Positions 27,510 through 36,694 are shown, counted from the stretch's first letter. The stretch: DNA of 64,000 bases from Saprospiraceae bacterium (GCA_017985675.1 JAGNXB010000006.1:1-64000); one strand, 5' to 3'. Translations and numbers: made by a program. The notes: a model not told the origin generated them from the letters alone.

Positions 27510-27887
27510 TTATTTAGTCGCCTTTTTCTTGTTGGCAACAGTTTTACGTTTTCCTTTCCGTGTACGGGCATTTGTTTTTGTCCGTTGGCCATTGACAGGT
27601 AATCCCTTCCTGTGGCGAAGCCCACGATAGCAGGCTATATCCATCAATCGTTTGATGCTGAGCTGCACCTCCGACCGGAGTTCACCTTCAACTTTAAACT
27701 CATTTTGGATCATACCGGAGATAATACGGACATTTTCATCTGTCCACTCCTGGATCTTTACCTCTTCACTGATCCCAGCTCTTTCCAAAAGAACTGAAGC
27801 CGTGGAACGACCAATCCCATATATATAAGTAAGGCCTATTACGCCTCGCTTATTTCTTGGTAAATCAACACCTGCAATCCGTGCCAT
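27510..27887 (-). CDS. rpsM: 30S ribosomal protein S13
   Basis: A 125-residue head protein that contacts the P-site tRNA and the large subunit. Typical motifs are [38 protein letters not shown] and [20 protein letters not shown], followed by the basic tail [17 protein letters not shown]. The tail is Lys-rich and reaches toward bound tRNA. It follows the L36 gene by 24 nt. Confidence 0.98.
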   Translation of the reverse strand: MARIAGVDLPRNKRGVIGLTYIYGIGRSTASVLLERAGISEEVKIQEWTDENVRIISGMIQNEFKVEGELRSEVQLSIKRLMDIACYRGLRHRKGLPVNGQRTKTNARTRKGKRKTVANKKKATK

Positions 27888-27911
27888 ACGTTATAAGTTA
27901 AAAGACAGAGA

Positions 27912-28028
27912 TTAACCCTGCCGTTGTTTAAACTTAGGGTTCTTCTTGTTAATAATGTAAAGCTTTCCATGCCGACGTACTATCTTACAGTCGACCGAAC
28001 GCTTTTTAATTGATGCCCGTACTTTCAT
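27912..28028 (-). CDS. rpmJ: 50S ribosomal protein L36, zinc-free form
   Basis: A 38-residue protein read from ATG at 28028. It begins [19 protein letters not shown] and ends NPKFKQRQG, unmistakably L36, between infA and rpsM as usual. Of the canonical zinc ligands Cys11, Cys14, Cys27 and His33, only Cys14 remains; the others are Ser, Asn and Phe. This is therefore a zinc-independent (C-) form. It would not bind the metal that stabilises the usual L36 fold. Confidence 0.96.
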   Translation of the reverse strand: MKVRASIKKRSVDCKIVRRHGKLYIINKKNPKFKQRQG

Positions 28029-28045
28029 CGTACTCTTTTTTTCCG

Positions 28046-28264
28046 TTATTTGTAACGATAAATAATTCGTCCACGAGTTAGGTCGTAGGGCGACATTTCT
28101 ACCGATACCTTATCCCCAGGAAGAATTCGGATGTAGTGCATTCGCATCTTACCCGAGATCGTCGCGAGGATCAGGTGATTATTCTCCAATCGGACTCGAA
28201 ACATCGCATTGGAAAGTGATTCCTCGATGGTTCCGTCCAGTTTTATTAAGTCCTTTTTAGCCAT
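28046..28264 (-). CDS. infA: Translation initiation factor IF-1
   Basis: A 72-residue single OB-fold factor that binds the ribosomal A site during initiation. The sequence is standard: [68 protein letters not shown]. It follows map by 24 nt and precedes L36 by 17 nt, the conserved order at the spc/alpha boundary. Confidence 0.98.
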   Translation of the reverse strand: MAKKDLIKLDGTIEESLSNAMFRVRLENNHLILATISGKMRMHYIRILPGDKVSVEMSPYDLTRGRIIYRYK

Positions 28265-28288
28265 ACCCTGATTTGGGAGTGCAAATAT

Positions 28289-29098
28289 CTAACTTTTTGT
28301 TGACATTTCCGACAACTCCTTATTTTCAGCGATTGCTTCTTCAATCATCCGGTGATCAGAAAGGGGTTCAGGCCCTGTTGCAAGCACCACAATCGTGTGC
28401 TCGAAATGGGCTGAAGGCTTTCGGTCTCGTGTTATTACCGTCCACCCGTCCTGCAATTGGCGTACTTGTCGTGTTCCCATATTGATCATCGGCTCAATGG
28501 CAATTACCAATCCTTCCTTGATCATTGGACCGCGTCCACGCTTACCAAAATTCGGAACCTCCGGCTCTTCATGTAGATTTCTTCCAACCCCATGACCAAC
28601 CAATTCCCGGACCACACCATAACTATGCTTTCGCTCAGCATGGTCCTGTATCACACTTCCGATATCACCAATCCGATTTCCTGCCCGCGCTTCAGCAATG
28701 CCCAAATAAAGACACTCCTTAGTAACTTCTAGCAGTCGGCGAACTTCTTCGGCAACATCACCTACCATATAAGTATAGGCAGCATCACCATAGTAGCCTT
28801 TCCAAAGTACACCACAGTCCACAGAAACAACATCACCTTCACGAAAAGGCTTGTCATTTGGAATGCCATGTACAATGGTTTCATTTACCGAAACACAAAG
28901 TGTACCCGGGAATCCCCGATAACCTTTGAATGCTGGTAAAGCGCCATGATCACGAATCAGACTTTCCGCTTCCTTATCAATTTGCAAACCCGTCATTCCG
29001 GGTTTGAGTATGCTCGCCACATGGGCGTGCGCTTTAGAAACCAGCAAACAACTTTGCCGGATCAATTCAATTTCTTCTGCCGTTTTGTAATAAATCAT
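28289..29098 (-). CDS. map: Methionine aminopeptidase, type I
   Basis: A 269-residue metalloprotease that removes the initiator Met from new proteins. The five metal ligands are visible: Asp and Asp in VVSVDCGVLWKGYYGDAAYT, His in ELVGHGVGRNLHEEPEVPN, Glu in LVIAIEPMIN and Glu in SAHFEHTIVV. It lies 23 nt downstream of secY; in many bacteria adk lies between the two, but here it is missing. The last residues (NKELSEMSTKS) extend a little past the catalytic core. Confidence 0.97.
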   Translation of the reverse strand: MIYYKTAEEIELIRQSCLLVSKAHAHVASILKPGMTGLQIDKEAESLIRDHGALPAFKGYRGFPGTLCVSVNETIVHGIPNDKPFREGDVVSVDCGVLWKGYYGDAAYTYMVGDVAEEVRRLLEVTKECLYLGIAEARAGNRIGDIGSVIQDHAERKHSYGVVRELVGHGVGRNLHEEPEVPNFGKRGRGPMIKEGLVIAIEPMINMGTRQVRQLQDGWTVITRDRKPSAHFEHTIVVLATGPEPLSDHRMIEEAIAENKELSEMSTKS

Positions 29099-29121
29099 TG
29101 GCTTTAGCAGTCCTGGGAATG

Positions 29122-30498
29122 TTAAATGCTGGAGCCAATTGGCGCCATGCCTCCACTTCTTCCCTTCAACTTGCCTGATTTAACCAAACCGTCATATTTC
29201 CGCATCAACAAATAGCTTTCAATTTGCTGCAACGTATCTAAAACAACACCTACCAGGATCAATAAAGATGTACCACCAAAAAATAAGGCGAAACCCTGGT
29301 TTATACCCAGTGCCACAGCAAATGCAGGGAATATGGCGATAAAACCAAGAAATATAGATCCGGGAAATGTAATCCTTGTTGTAATGGAATCAATGAACTC
29401 CGCCGTACTACTTCCTGGTTTGATACCCGGAATAAATGCGTTCTGACGTTTCAGGTATTCTGCATACTGTTGAGGGTTTACCAGAAGCGCTGTATAAACA
29501 TAGGTGAATATGACCACTAAAAGGAAGTACATAATGTTATAAGGAGCACTGGTAAAATCATTAAGTGCACGAAGCCATCCACTGGAAGCCACCTCTGCAT
29601 CACCACCTGAAAGATATTGTACAGCTGTAGCAGGCAGGAACATAATGGCTTGGGCAAAAATGATAGGCATTACACCAGCACCATTGACCTTAAGAGGGAT
29701 ATAATCACGAGCTCCGACTGCTGGAATGTTCGCATCGCCACGACCAACCATTCGCTTAGCAAATTGCACAGGAATTCGACGCACCGCCTGTACTATAGCG
29801 ACAGTAACCAGCACGATAAAGAATAAAAGTGCCAATTCCATAGCGAAAAGCAGGAGTTTGCCACCACCAAAAGCAGACTGGAACTCCAGAATAAGTGCGC
29901 TTGGAAGCGTAGCAATGATCCCCACCATAATGAGCAGAGAAATACCGTTTCCAATCCCTTTATCAGTAATCCGTTCACCAATCCACATTGCGAAAACAGT
30001 ACCTGCGGCAAGAACAATTATGTTCCCAAAGAAGAACAATTTGACACTCATAGCCGGATCAACAGCATTTACACTAGTCAGATAGGTTAGATAAGCACCA
30101 CCTTGAACCATTGTAATGGCAAGTGTCAACAGACGTGTGATCTGGTTGAGCTTACGACGTCCTGACTCCCCTTCTTTCTGCTGTAGTCGCTGAAAATAAG
30201 GTACCGCAAAACCAAGAAGCTGAACAATGATGGAAGCCGTGATGTAAGGCATTACACCTAATGCAAAAATAGCTGCATTTTGGAACGCACCCCCAGTGAA
30301 TATATTAATTAATCCTATGAGATCATTTGCATTACCGCCACCGCCAACAGCAGCTTTCAGCGCCCCGGGAATTACACCAGGAAGCAGAATATGTGAACCA
30401 AGGCGAAAAGCAAACAACAAGGCAAGGGTGAACAAGATCCTGTCACGCAGTTCCTTGATCTTCCAGATATTTTGAATGGTAGTGATCAGTCCTTTCAT
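29122..30498 (-). CDS. secY: Preprotein translocase subunit SecY
   Basis: A 458-residue pore subunit of the Sec translocon with ten membrane helices. Recognisable parts are the N-terminal helix region (LRDRILFTLALLFAFRLGSH), TM2 plug region (AIFALGVMPYITASIIVQLL), QRLQQKEGESGRRKLNQITR, NPQQYAEYLKRQNAFIPGIK with PGSSTAEF, and the C-terminal tail ending GGMAPIGSSI. It lies downstream of rplO by 9 nt, as in nearly all spc operons, and needs SecE/SecG from elsewhere. Confidence 0.98.
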   Translation of the reverse strand: MKGLITTIQNIWKIKELRDRILFTLALLFAFRLGSHILLPGVIPGALKAAVGGGGNANDLIGLINIFTGGAFQNAAIFALGVMPYITASIIVQLLGFAVPYFQRLQQKEGESGRRKLNQITRLLTLAITMVQGGAYLTYLTSVNAVDPAMSVKLFFFGNIIVLAAGTVFAMWIGERITDKGIGNGISLLIMVGIIATLPSALILEFQSAFGGGKLLLFAMELALLFFIVLVTVAIVQAVRRIPVQFAKRMVGRGDANIPAVGARDYIPLKVNGAGVMPIIFAQAIMFLPATAVQYLSGGDAEVASSGWLRALNDFTSAPYNIMYFLLVVIFTYVYTALLVNPQQYAEYLKRQNAFIPGIKPGSSTAEFIDSITTRITFPGSIFLGFIAIFPAFAVALGINQGFALFFGGTSLLILVGVVLDTLQQIESYLLMRKYDGLVKSGKLKGRSGGMAPIGSSI

Positions 30499-30507
30499 GA
30501 TGCAGGA

Positions 30508-30954
30508 TTATACGAGTTGAACAGAGCCGCCCAAACCTTCGATGGCAGCCTGAGCTTTTGCAGAAATGGCATGAACCTGAAGGTGGCACTTGCTTTTCAG
30601 TTCGCCGTTAGCAAGAATCTTCACACGATCCGAACGCTTGATAACATGGTGCACTGCCAATGTTTCCACATCAATAATGGTCAACTGATGTTTTTCGATG
30701 AGATCCTGGAGACGGGCAAGATTAACAGCCACATATTCAACGCGGTTGATATTTGTGAAACCACGTTTTGGCAAGCGGCGTTGCATAGGCATTTGACCGC
30801 CTTCAAAGTGACGCTTTTCCTTGTGACCTGCACGAGATTTGTCCCCCTTGTGACCTTTGGTAGAGGTGCCACCCTTACCAGAGCCTTGTCCACGCGCAAT
30901 ACGCTTGGAGGATTTGACTGCACCCTTTGCGGGTTTTATAGTGTGTAATTCCAT
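30508..30954 (-). CDS. rplO: 50S ribosomal protein L15
   Basis: A large-subunit protein of 148 residues from the ATG at 30954 (MELHTIKPAKGAVKSSKR). A TTG four codons upstream keeps the frame open but adds residues not seen in the family. The Gly/Arg-rich core RIARGQGSGKGGTSTKGHKG and the globular end (NRVEYVAVNLARLQDLI) are typical. It follows L30 by 26 nt and precedes secY by 9 nt. Confidence 0.96.
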   Translation of the reverse strand: MELHTIKPAKGAVKSSKRIARGQGSGKGGTSTKGHKGDKSRAGHKEKRHFEGGQMPMQRRLPKRGFTNINRVEYVAVNLARLQDLIEKHQLTIIDVETLAVHHVIKRSDRVKILANGELKSKCHLQVHAISAKAQAAIEGLGGSVQLV

Positions 30955-30980
30955 GTCTGCTGACAAGAGTTAATACGTGA

Positions 30981-31160
30981 TCAGATTTCCTCGATTAGGA
31001 GGAGGTGTTTTACTTTTTCAACCATACCCATTACTTGGGGAGTGGCTTCATGTTCAGCAGTGTTGCTGATTTTCCTAAGACCAAGAGCAATCAAGGTTGC
31101 TTTCTGCCGTTCCGGACGATCGATAGCGCTGCGGACTTGTTTTATGCGTATTCTTTTCAT
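30981..31160 (-). CDS. rpmD: 50S ribosomal protein L30
   Basis: A 59-residue protein from the ATG at 31160 (MKRIRIKQVRSAIDRPERQK, then ALGLRKISNTAEHEATPQVM). This length is that of bacterial L30. An in-frame TTG at 31181 is not needed. It lies between rpsE and rplO, the conserved position. L30 binds 5S/23S rRNA regions of the large subunit. Confidence 0.96.
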   Translation of the reverse strand: MKRIRIKQVRSAIDRPERQKATLIALGLRKISNTAEHEATPQVMGMVEKVKHLLLIEEI

Positions 31161-31190
31161 GACGTTTTCTTCTTCTGGCAAAAACTATGC

Positions 31191-31709
31191 TCAACCGTGA
31201 AAAATCAGATCTAATTTAACATTGCGTTGTCTGGCAACATCATAAGGCGTGCGCAATTTGGACAATGCATCCAATGTTGCCTTAATTACGTTATGCGGAT
31301 TTGATGAACCATGTGATTTAGCTAGTACGTTGTGAATGCCCGCACTTTCTAATACTGCACGCATAGCACCACCAGCTATAACACCTGTACCGTCAGATGC
31401 TGGTTTGATAAGCACACGACCAGCACCAAATTTTCCCTTTTGGGCATGTGGTATTGTGCCTTTCAAAATGGGCACCTTGATGAGGTCTTTTTTAGCATCG
31501 TCGACGGCCTTGGCAATTGCCTCGGAGACGTCTCTTGCTTTACCCAATCCATAACCAACTGTTCCATTTCCGTCACCAACGACGACAACGGCAGCAAAGC
31601 TGAATGTTCGACCACCCTTCGTTACTTTAGCAACCCTGTTAAGGGCAACCATTTTCTCTTTGAGTTCCGTATCGGTAGCTTTTACCCTGTTAACCTGTTT
31701 CTTAGTCAT
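31191..31709 (-). CDS. rpsE: 30S ribosomal protein S5
   Basis: A 172-residue protein at the mRNA entry side, involved in fidelity. The double-stranded-RNA-binding part reads [20 protein letters not shown] and [20 protein letters not shown]; the second domain has [20 protein letters not shown] and [13 protein letters not shown]. The loop where spectinomycin-resistance changes occur ([10 protein letters not shown]) is intact. It follows rplR by 21 nt. Confidence 0.98.
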   Translation of the reverse strand: MTKKQVNRVKATDTELKEKMVALNRVAKVTKGGRTFSFAAVVVVGDGNGTVGYGLGKARDVSEAIAKAVDDAKKDLIKVPILKGTIPHAQKGKFGAGRVLIKPASDGTGVIAGGAMRAVLESAGIHNVLAKSHGSSNPHNVIKATLDALSKLRTPYDVARQRNVKLDLIFHG

Positions 31710-31730
31710 TTGCTGTGATGCCTGATTAGC

Positions 31731-32084
31731 TTAGAAATTAAGACCGCCCTCGCGTGCCCCTTCGGCAAGCGCTTTGATACGCCCGTGATATAAATAACCG
31801 GACCGGTCAAATACAACCAATTCGATATTAGCTTCCTTTGCACGCTCGGCTAGAAGTTTTCCAACCTGCCGGGCTTGCTCCGATTTATTGGCACTGCGAT
31901 CTATCGCAGCATCACGTGAGGACGCTGCTACCAACGTGTGACCATTAAGATCATCGATGATCTGCCCGTATATTTGGAGATTGCTTCGGAAGATAGAGAT
32001 ACGAGGACGTTGTTCGGTACCCCGGATCGTATGTCGAATTCGCTGATGAATCCGATGTCTCCGCTTTTCTTTTTGGAACTTCAT
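31731..32084 (-). CDS. rplR: 50S ribosomal protein L18
   Basis: A 117-residue 5S rRNA-binding protein. After a basic N-terminus (MKFQKEKRRHRIHQRIRHTI) come RPRISIFRSNLQIYGQIIDD and the C-terminal IELVVFDRSGYLYHGRIKAL followed by AEGAREGGLNF. Length and order (rplF-rplR-rpsE) are standard. It is needed to assemble the central protuberance with L5. Confidence 0.98.
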   Translation of the reverse strand: MKFQKEKRRHRIHQRIRHTIRGTEQRPRISIFRSNLQIYGQIIDDLNGHTLVAASSRDAAIDRSANKSEQARQVGKLLAERAKEANIELVVFDRSGYLYHGRIKALAEGAREGGLNF

Positions 32085-32110
32085 AATCGCAATAAATTCA
32101 GATAATACCC

Positions 32111-32668
32111 TTATTTTTTCTTAGCACCTGCTTTACCAGCCTTCCGACGGATAATCTCACCAGTGTAGCGTACACCCTTACCTTTATATGGTTCTGGCTT
32201 ACGGAACGCCCGGATCTTGGCAGCTACTTGTCCAAGTAATTGTTTGTCCGATGATTGTAAAATAACCGTTGGATTGCTACCCTTTTCCATCTTGGTAGCT
32301 AAAACTACCTCTTCAGGAACATAAAACATGACAGGGTGCGAATAACCAAGGGCCAATTCCAATAATTGACCAGTACTGGAACAACGATAACCTACACCAA
32401 CCAATTCAAGTTGTTTTGTAAATCCGTCCGATACACCCTGTACCATATTGAACACCAGTGACCGATACAGTCCGTGCATCGCACGGTGCCGTTTCTGGTC
32501 TGTAGGGCGATTCACAACCACCTGGTTGTCTTCGACAACTACCTCAATATCCTTATCCACCACTTGATGGAGGCTGCCTTTCGGCCCTTTCACCCGAACC
32601 ACATTATTTTCCACCGAGATGGAAACTCCTGCGGGGATGGAGATCGGCATTTTTCCTATACGGGACAT
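32111..32668 (-). CDS. rplF: 50S ribosomal protein L6
   Basis: A 185-residue protein from the ATG at 32668 (MSRIGKMPISIPAGVSISVE). The two repeated L6 folds are visible, with VVNRPTDQKRHRAMHGLYRS between them and the conserved end EPYKGKGVRYTGEIIRRKAG. It lies near the factor-binding site. The in-frame TTG at 32689 touches rpsH and is less likely. Confidence 0.97.
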   Translation of the reverse strand: MSRIGKMPISIPAGVSISVENNVVRVKGPKGSLHQVVDKDIEVVVEDNQVVVNRPTDQKRHRAMHGLYRSLVFNMVQGVSDGFTKQLELVGVGYRCSSTGQLLELALGYSHPVMFYVPEEVVLATKMEKGSNPTVILQSSDKQLLGQVAAKIRAFRKPEPYKGKGVRYTGEIIRRKAGKAGAKKK

Positions 32669-32689
32669 GGTCTCGTTATTTTCAGTCAA

Positions 32690-33094
32690 TTAATAGATAT
32701 AACACATCAATTCGCCACCAAGCTTTTGTGCTCTTGCTTCTTTGTCAGTCAGGATACCTTTCGACGTAGAGACAATGGCAATACCCAATCCGTTGATAAT
32801 TCTGGGCAACTCGTCACATTTGACGTATTTGCGCAGACCCGGCCGGCTGATGCGTCCAAGTTCACGTATCACCGGTTGACGCGTGGACGGATCATACTTG
32901 AGGGCGATTTTAATCGTCTCAAACTTGCCCGATTCTGCATCGAACTTATATTTGGCAATGAACCCCTGGTCATAGAGGATTTTTGTGATAGCCTTCTTTA
33001 CTTTAGAAGAAGGGATATCAACGACACTGTGACCAGCCATTTGGGCATTGCGTATCCGGGTCAGAAGGTCAGCTATTGGATCAAGAATCAACAT
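32690..33094 (-). CDS. rpsH: 30S ribosomal protein S8
   Basis: A 134-residue primary 16S-binding protein. It shows LILDPIADLLTRIRNAQMAG, VDIPSSKVKKAITKILYDQG and the C-terminal RNA-binding LGIAIVSTSKGILTDKEARA. In E. coli S8 represses the spc operon by binding mRNA near rplE; I did not find a clear helix-21-like fold in this spacer. The start codon lies 28 nt downstream of rpsN. Confidence 0.98.
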   Translation of the reverse strand: MLILDPIADLLTRIRNAQMAGHSVVDIPSSKVKKAITKILYDQGFIAKYKFDAESGKFETIKIALKYDPSTRQPVIRELGRISRPGLRKYVKCDELPRIINGLGIAIVSTSKGILTDKEARAQKLGGELMCYIY

Positions 33095-33122
33095 AGTGAG
33101 CGAAATCGAAATTTTAAAAGAA

Positions 33123-33392
33123 TTACCAGCTGGATTTGGTTACACCTGGAATTTTACCATCATTAGCCATGAGGCGGAACATTACACGACACAACCCAAA
33201 CTTGCGCATGTAGCCTTTCGGACGTCCGGTCAGTTGGCAGCGATTGTGCAAACGTTTTGCAGAGGAATTACGTGGAAGCTTATCCAGTTCGTCCCAACGC
33301 CCTTCTTCTTTGAGCTGCTTGCGAACATCTGCATACTTTTTGACCAATTTGGCCCGCTTTACCTCTCTGGCTATAAGTGATTTTCTTGCCAT
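33123..33392 (-). CDS. rpsN: 30S ribosomal protein S14, zinc-free long form
   Basis: An 89-residue protein from the ATG at 33392 ([20 protein letters not shown]). It is the long C- form: the two CXXC pairs that bind zinc in the 61-residue form are replaced ([18 protein letters not shown]), and an N-terminal extension of about 28 residues is present. The core [19 protein letters not shown] and [20 protein letters not shown] is typical. The frame is open upstream to 33533 inside rplE, but this is an overlap shadow. Confidence 0.97.
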   Translation of the reverse strand: MARKSLIAREVKRAKLVKKYADVRKQLKEEGRWDELDKLPRNSSAKRLHNRCQLTGRPKGYMRKFGLCRVMFRLMANDGKIPGVTKSSW

Positions 33393-33402
33393 GATCGTTG
33401 GA

Positions 33403-33963
33403 TCAGTTACGTTGTTGGTTTTTAAATGGCATACCCAACTCTTTAAGAAGAGCGAGCGCTTCGGCGTCTGTTTTTGCAGTGGTGACAAACGTAATGTCCA
33501 TCCCGCTAATGCGGTCCACTTTATCAATATCAATTTCTGGGAAGATGATTTGTTCCGTTACACCCAGCGAATAATTGCCGCGTCCGTCAAAACTTTTATC
33601 ATTGATGCCCCGGAAGTCACGTACACGAGGCAAGGCAACACTGACCAGACGATCAAGAAACTCAAACATATGGTCATGGCGAAGTGTAACACGTGCGCCA
33701 ATAGTCATGCCTTCACGCAGTTTAAAGTTAGACACAGATTTTTTTGCCTTAGTAGGCACGGCTTTCTGTCCTGTAATGGTTGTCATCTCCTTAAGAGCGG
33801 CTTCCACAATCTTTTTATCCTGTGTCGCAGCGCCAACTCCCTGGTTAACAGCGATTTTGACCAAACGAGGAACTTGCATGACGTTGCTGTAATTAAACTG
33901 CTTCATCAATGTAGGAACTACATGGTCCTTATAGTATGCCTTAAGGCGCGGTTGATAACTCAT
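33403..33963 (-). CDS. rplE: 50S ribosomal protein L5
   Basis: A 186-residue 5S rRNA-binding protein. Typical parts are [60 protein letters not shown] and [20 protein letters not shown], then [20 protein letters not shown]. Its ATG overlaps the rplX stop by one base (TGATG), suggesting translational coupling. It contacts tRNA in the P site through its loop. Confidence 0.98.
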   Translation of the reverse strand: MSYQPRLKAYYKDHVVPTLMKQFNYSNVMQVPRLVKIAVNQGVGAATQDKKIVEAALKEMTTITGQKAVPTKAKKSVSNFKLREGMTIGARVTLRHDHMFEFLDRLVSVALPRVRDFRGINDKSFDGRGNYSLGVTEQIIFPEIDIDKVDRISGMDITFVTTAKTDAEALALLKELGMPFKNQQRN

Positions 33964-34316
33964 CAGTTAATGATTTCGCCGGTTTTTTTAGAAAAGCGGA
34001 CCATCTTACCTTCGACCTCACGACGACCTATGCGTGTGGGTTCATTGGTCTTTGGATCCAGCACCATCAAATTCGATATGTGAAGTGGCGCAGCTATTTC
34101 GTGGATTCCACCCGCATTATTCTGGGTAGGTTTAACGTGCTTCTTTACCAGATTTACATTATCCACAATAGCGCGGTTCTTCTCAGGAAACACGCGTAGA
34201 ATCTCACCTTCCTTGCCCTTTTGAGAGCCGGCGATGACGCGCACCCGATCACCCTTTCTGACGTGCAGTTTGGGTGCGAAGCGCTTTTGTTGATTCATTG
34301 ATTTTTTATGTGCCAT
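33963..34316 (-). CDS. rplX: 50S ribosomal protein L24
   Basis: A 117-residue assembly-initiator protein with a KOW motif near the start ([20 protein letters not shown]). The Asn-rich [20 protein letters not shown] follows, and the protein ends [14 protein letters not shown]. It is slightly longer than E. coli L24 because of an N-terminal extension ([17 protein letters not shown]). Its stop overlaps the rplE start. Confidence 0.97.
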   Translation of the reverse strand: MAHKKSMNQQKRFAPKLHVRKGDRVRVIAGSQKGKEGEILRVFPEKNRAIVDNVNLVKKHVKPTQNNAGGIHEIAAPLHISNLMVLDPKTNEPTRIGRREVEGKMVRFSKKTGEIIN

Positions 34317-34337
34317 AGCAGCTGACTTTCTCTCCGT

Positions 34338-34703
34338 TTAAAGGACTTCTGGTGCAAGTGAAACAATACGCATATAATCTCGGTCACGAAGCTCACGAGC
34401 AACTGGGCCAAATATGCGGGTGCCTCTGGGTTCATCCTGGTTATTTAATAAAACAACGGCGTTATCATCAAAGCGGATGTAGGAGCCGTCTTTACGACGG
34501 ATCTCTTTTTTCGTCCGGACTATAACAGCCTTCGAAACAGTACCCTTCTTAATACCTCCAGGAGTGGCATCTTTAACGGTAACTACAATTTTATCGCCAA
34601 TCGAGGCATAGCGCCGCTTGGACCCGCCAAGGACACGGATACAGAGCACCTCTTTGGCACCACTGTTATCGGCTACCCGCAACCGGGATTCTTGCTGTAT
34701 CAT
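34338..34703 (-). CDS. rplN: 50S ribosomal protein L14
   Basis: A 121-residue protein of standard length that contributes to the bridge with the 30S subunit. Motifs: [60 protein letters not shown] and [20 protein letters not shown]. It lies 28 nt after rpsQ. Nothing unusual is seen in the gene. Confidence 0.98.
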   Translation of the reverse strand: MIQQESRLRVADNSGAKEVLCIRVLGGSKRRYASIGDKIVVTVKDATPGGIKKGTVSKAVIVRTKKEIRRKDGSYIRFDDNAVVLLNNQDEPRGTRIFGPVARELRDRDYMRIVSLAPEVL

Positions 34704-34731
34704 CGCTTCCGCTTATTAACTTGATTACAAA

Positions 34732-34992
34732 TTATTTCGCTTTCTCTAAAACTTCAACCAGGCGCCAGCGCTTACGCTTGCTCAGTGGTCGTGTTTCCAT
34801 GATCCTAACCAAATCGCCGATATTACATTCAGCTTTTTCGTCGTGAGCCATGAACTTGTTCGTTTGTTTGACGAACTTTCCGTAGATCGGGTGTTGTAAC
34901 CTACGCTCTACAGAAACGGTTATCGTTTTCGTCATTTTATTACTGGTGACGACGCCTACCCGTTGCTTTCGTTGCTTTCTTTCTTCTGTCAT
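34732..34992 (-). CDS. rpsQ: 30S ribosomal protein S17
   Basis: An 86-residue OB-fold primary binding protein of the 30S subunit. It reads [40 protein letters not shown] and [20 protein letters not shown], then [11 protein letters not shown]. Length and position after rpmC (21 nt) are standard. Confidence 0.98.
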   Translation of the reverse strand: MTEERKQRKQRVGVVTSNKMTKTITVSVERRLQHPIYGKFVKQTNKFMAHDEKAECNIGDLVRIMETRPLSKRKRWRLVEVLEKAK

Positions 34993-35013
34993 AATTCAAT
35001 TAGTCAGCAAGGA

Positions 35014-35274
35014 TTATTTTTTTCTGCGACGCAACCGAATCCGATCACGACCTGCAATTTCCATTTCATCAGCCTTCGCAAGCTCCCTGCGGCGCAATTC
35101 CGTATTTAGCCGGGCGATATCCTTACGTACATCGCGGATAGACAACGGATTGTCTAATCCCTTTATCGCATGGTCAAAACGCATTTTTTGAAATTGCGTT
35201 TCTGTTTCTTTCAGCTCGTTGAGGAGGTCAGCATCCGAGAACTCCTGCAAATCGATGGTCTTTTTACTTGGCAT
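35014..35274 (-). CDS. rpmC: 50S ribosomal protein L29
   Basis: An 86-residue two-helix protein at the tunnel exit, about 20 residues longer than E. coli L29. The core is LQEFSDADLLNELKETETQF and KMRFDHAIKGLDNPLSIRDV, then RKDIARLNTELRRREL. The extra C-terminal part (AKADEMEIAGRDRIRLRRRK) is highly basic. It follows rplP by 20 nt. Confidence 0.97.
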   Translation of the reverse strand: MPSKKTIDLQEFSDADLLNELKETETQFQKMRFDHAIKGLDNPLSIRDVRKDIARLNTELRRRELAKADEMEIAGRDRIRLRRRKK

Positions 35275-35294
35275 AATTTGACTCCTTTATCTCA

Positions 35295-35714
35295 TTAAGC
35301 TACTACGTCAGGACGCGATACCGTTGTGGTCATTACCGGCAACTTCTGCGCTGCAAGACGAAGTGCTTCGTAAGCTACCTCCTTTGTTACACCGTCGAGT
35401 TCAAACATGATACGACCTGGCTTAACAACTGCAACGAAATGGTCAACAGCACCTTTACCCTTACCCATACGCACTTCCAATGGCTTGGATGTGATTGGCT
35501 TGTCAGGGAATATCCGTATCCATACTTTACCTTCCCTTTTCATGTAACGGGTCATCGCAATACGAGCCGCTTCCAACTGTCGGGCAGTAATGTATCCGGC
35601 ATCCATTGATTTAAGCGCAAAAGATCCAAATGATATGGTACTACCTTTATAGGCGATTCCATGTATCCGGCCTTTTTGCTGCTTCCGGTATTTCTGTCGT
35701 TTAGGCTGTAACAT
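35295..35714 (-). CDS. rplP: 50S ribosomal protein L16
   Basis: A 139-residue protein near the A-site tRNA elbow. Conserved blocks are [40 protein letters not shown] text here reading [40 protein letters not shown] and [20 protein letters not shown]. The position of the Arg hydroxylated by YcfD in E. coli is conserved in MGKGKG context. A spacer of 86 nt separates it from rpsC and holds a candidate promoter. Confidence 0.97.
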   Translation of the reverse strand: MLQPKRQKYRKQQKGRIHGIAYKGSTISFGSFALKSMDAGYITARQLEAARIAMTRYMKREGKVWIRIFPDKPITSKPLEVRMGKGKGAVDHFVAVVKPGRIMFELDGVTKEVAYEALRLAAQKLPVMTTTVSRPDVVA

Positions 35715-35772
35715 TATTCAACGTTTTCCCCGCGTTTTTGCCTGATTATTCAAGGTTTTGAAAAAAGCAGTG

Positions 35773-35780
35773 CAAAGGTA
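35773..35780 (-). promoter_or_regulatory. Candidate internal promoter -7 element between rpsC and rplP
   Basis: On the minus strand this reads TACCTTTG followed by CA, an exact TAnnTTTG match and the same TTTGCA context as the rpsL promoter. TTTT at about 35797-35800 is a weak -33. Transcription would start about 60 nt before rplP, supporting extra expression of the distal genes. The rpsC-rplP spacer is one of the longest in the cluster. Confidence 0.4.
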
Positions 35781-35800
35781 CGGTTATTTTTTGGTTAAAA

Positions 35801-36667
35801 CTACCTTTTGCGTCCTCCAGCTCCACCGGGCCGAGCTCCACCGCCTTGGCGACGGTCTCCTCCACCGGCTCCACCACCCTGGCGACGATCTCCGCCACCG
35901 CCACCGCCGCCCTGGCGACGGTCTCCACCACCACCTTGACGACGATCTCCGCCACCGCCACCGCCTTGACGACGGTCAGCACCTGGTCCGGCAGGACGAT
36001 CAGAGCGCGCTTCTACACCAACGTGTGGTGACAAATCACGCTTTCCTAAGACTTCGCCTTTGCAAATCCATACCTTGATACCAATTTTGCCATAAACCGT
36101 TTGTGCTTCAACTATGGCATAATCAATATCTGCACGGAACGTATGCAATGGTGTACGTCCATCTTTAAATTCTTCGCGTCGTGCAATCTCTGCACCATTC
36201 AGTCGACCTCCAATCCGCACTTTTATGCCTTCTGAACCGGCCCGCATGGTCGATTGTATAGCCATTTTAATAGCACGGCGATAATTGATCCGAGATTCGA
36301 TTTGTTTCGCAATGGACTCACCTACAATATAGGCATCCAATTCCGGCTTGCGGATCTCAACGATATTAATCTGAATCTCTTTTCCACTTAACTTTTTGAG
36401 CTCTTCGCGAAGACGATCTACTTCCTGGCCACCCTTACCGATAATGATACCAGGACGGGAAGTGTGAAGCGTAATCGTTATCCGCTTCATGGAGCGCTCA
36501 ATGATAATCTGAGAGATCCCGCCTTTAGGGATACGCGCACGCATATAACGGCGGATTTTTTCATCCTCCACTACATTGGCCGCATAATCTTTCGTGGCGA
36601 ACCAGTTGGATTCCCATCCCCGGATGATACCGAGGCGATTACCGATTGGATTTGTCTTCTGACCCAT
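35801..36667 (-). CDS. rpsC: 30S ribosomal protein S3 with DRRQGGG-repeat tail
   Basis: A 288-residue S3, about 55 longer than E. coli S3. The N-terminal KH domain region ([40 protein letters not shown] with its GKGG loop) and the C-terminal S3 domain ([20 protein letters not shown]) are normal up to [10 protein letters not shown]. The remaining about 60 residues are five DRRQGGG units separated by Gly runs, ending AGGRKR. Such an arginine-glycine tail is like RGG RNA-binding tails and is probably disordered. It could add non-specific RNA contacts at the mRNA entry site where S3 sits. The repeats are in-frame and uninterrupted. Confidence 0.97.
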   Translation of the reverse strand: MGQKTNPIGNRLGIIRGWESNWFATKDYAANVVEDEKIRRYMRARIPKGGISQIIIERSMKRITITLHTSRPGIIIGKGGQEVDRLREELKKLSGKEIQINIVEIRKPELDAYIVGESIAKQIESRINYRRAIKMAIQSTMRAGSEGIKVRIGGRLNGAEIARREEFKDGRTPLHTFRADIDYAIVEAQTVYGKIGIKVWICKGEVLGKRDLSPHVGVEARSDRPAGPGADRRQGGGGGGDRRQGGGGDRRQGGGGGGGDRRQGGGAGGGDRRQGGGARPGGAGGRKR

Positions 36668-36694
36668 TTATCTTAGGTTCTATTCGTTCGCTAA

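Noticed and set aside
33393..33533. Longer start for rpsN at 33533
   Set aside because: The extension lies inside rplE in another frame and has no S14 similarity; [11 protein letters not shown] at 33392 is the family start.
35758..36078. Gly/Arg/His-rich plus-strand open frames and a repeat array resembling a CRISPR
   Set aside because: The repeats code for the DRRQGGG tail of S3 on the minus strand; units vary in length, no spacers exist, and the opposite frames are only translations of the GC-rich repeat.
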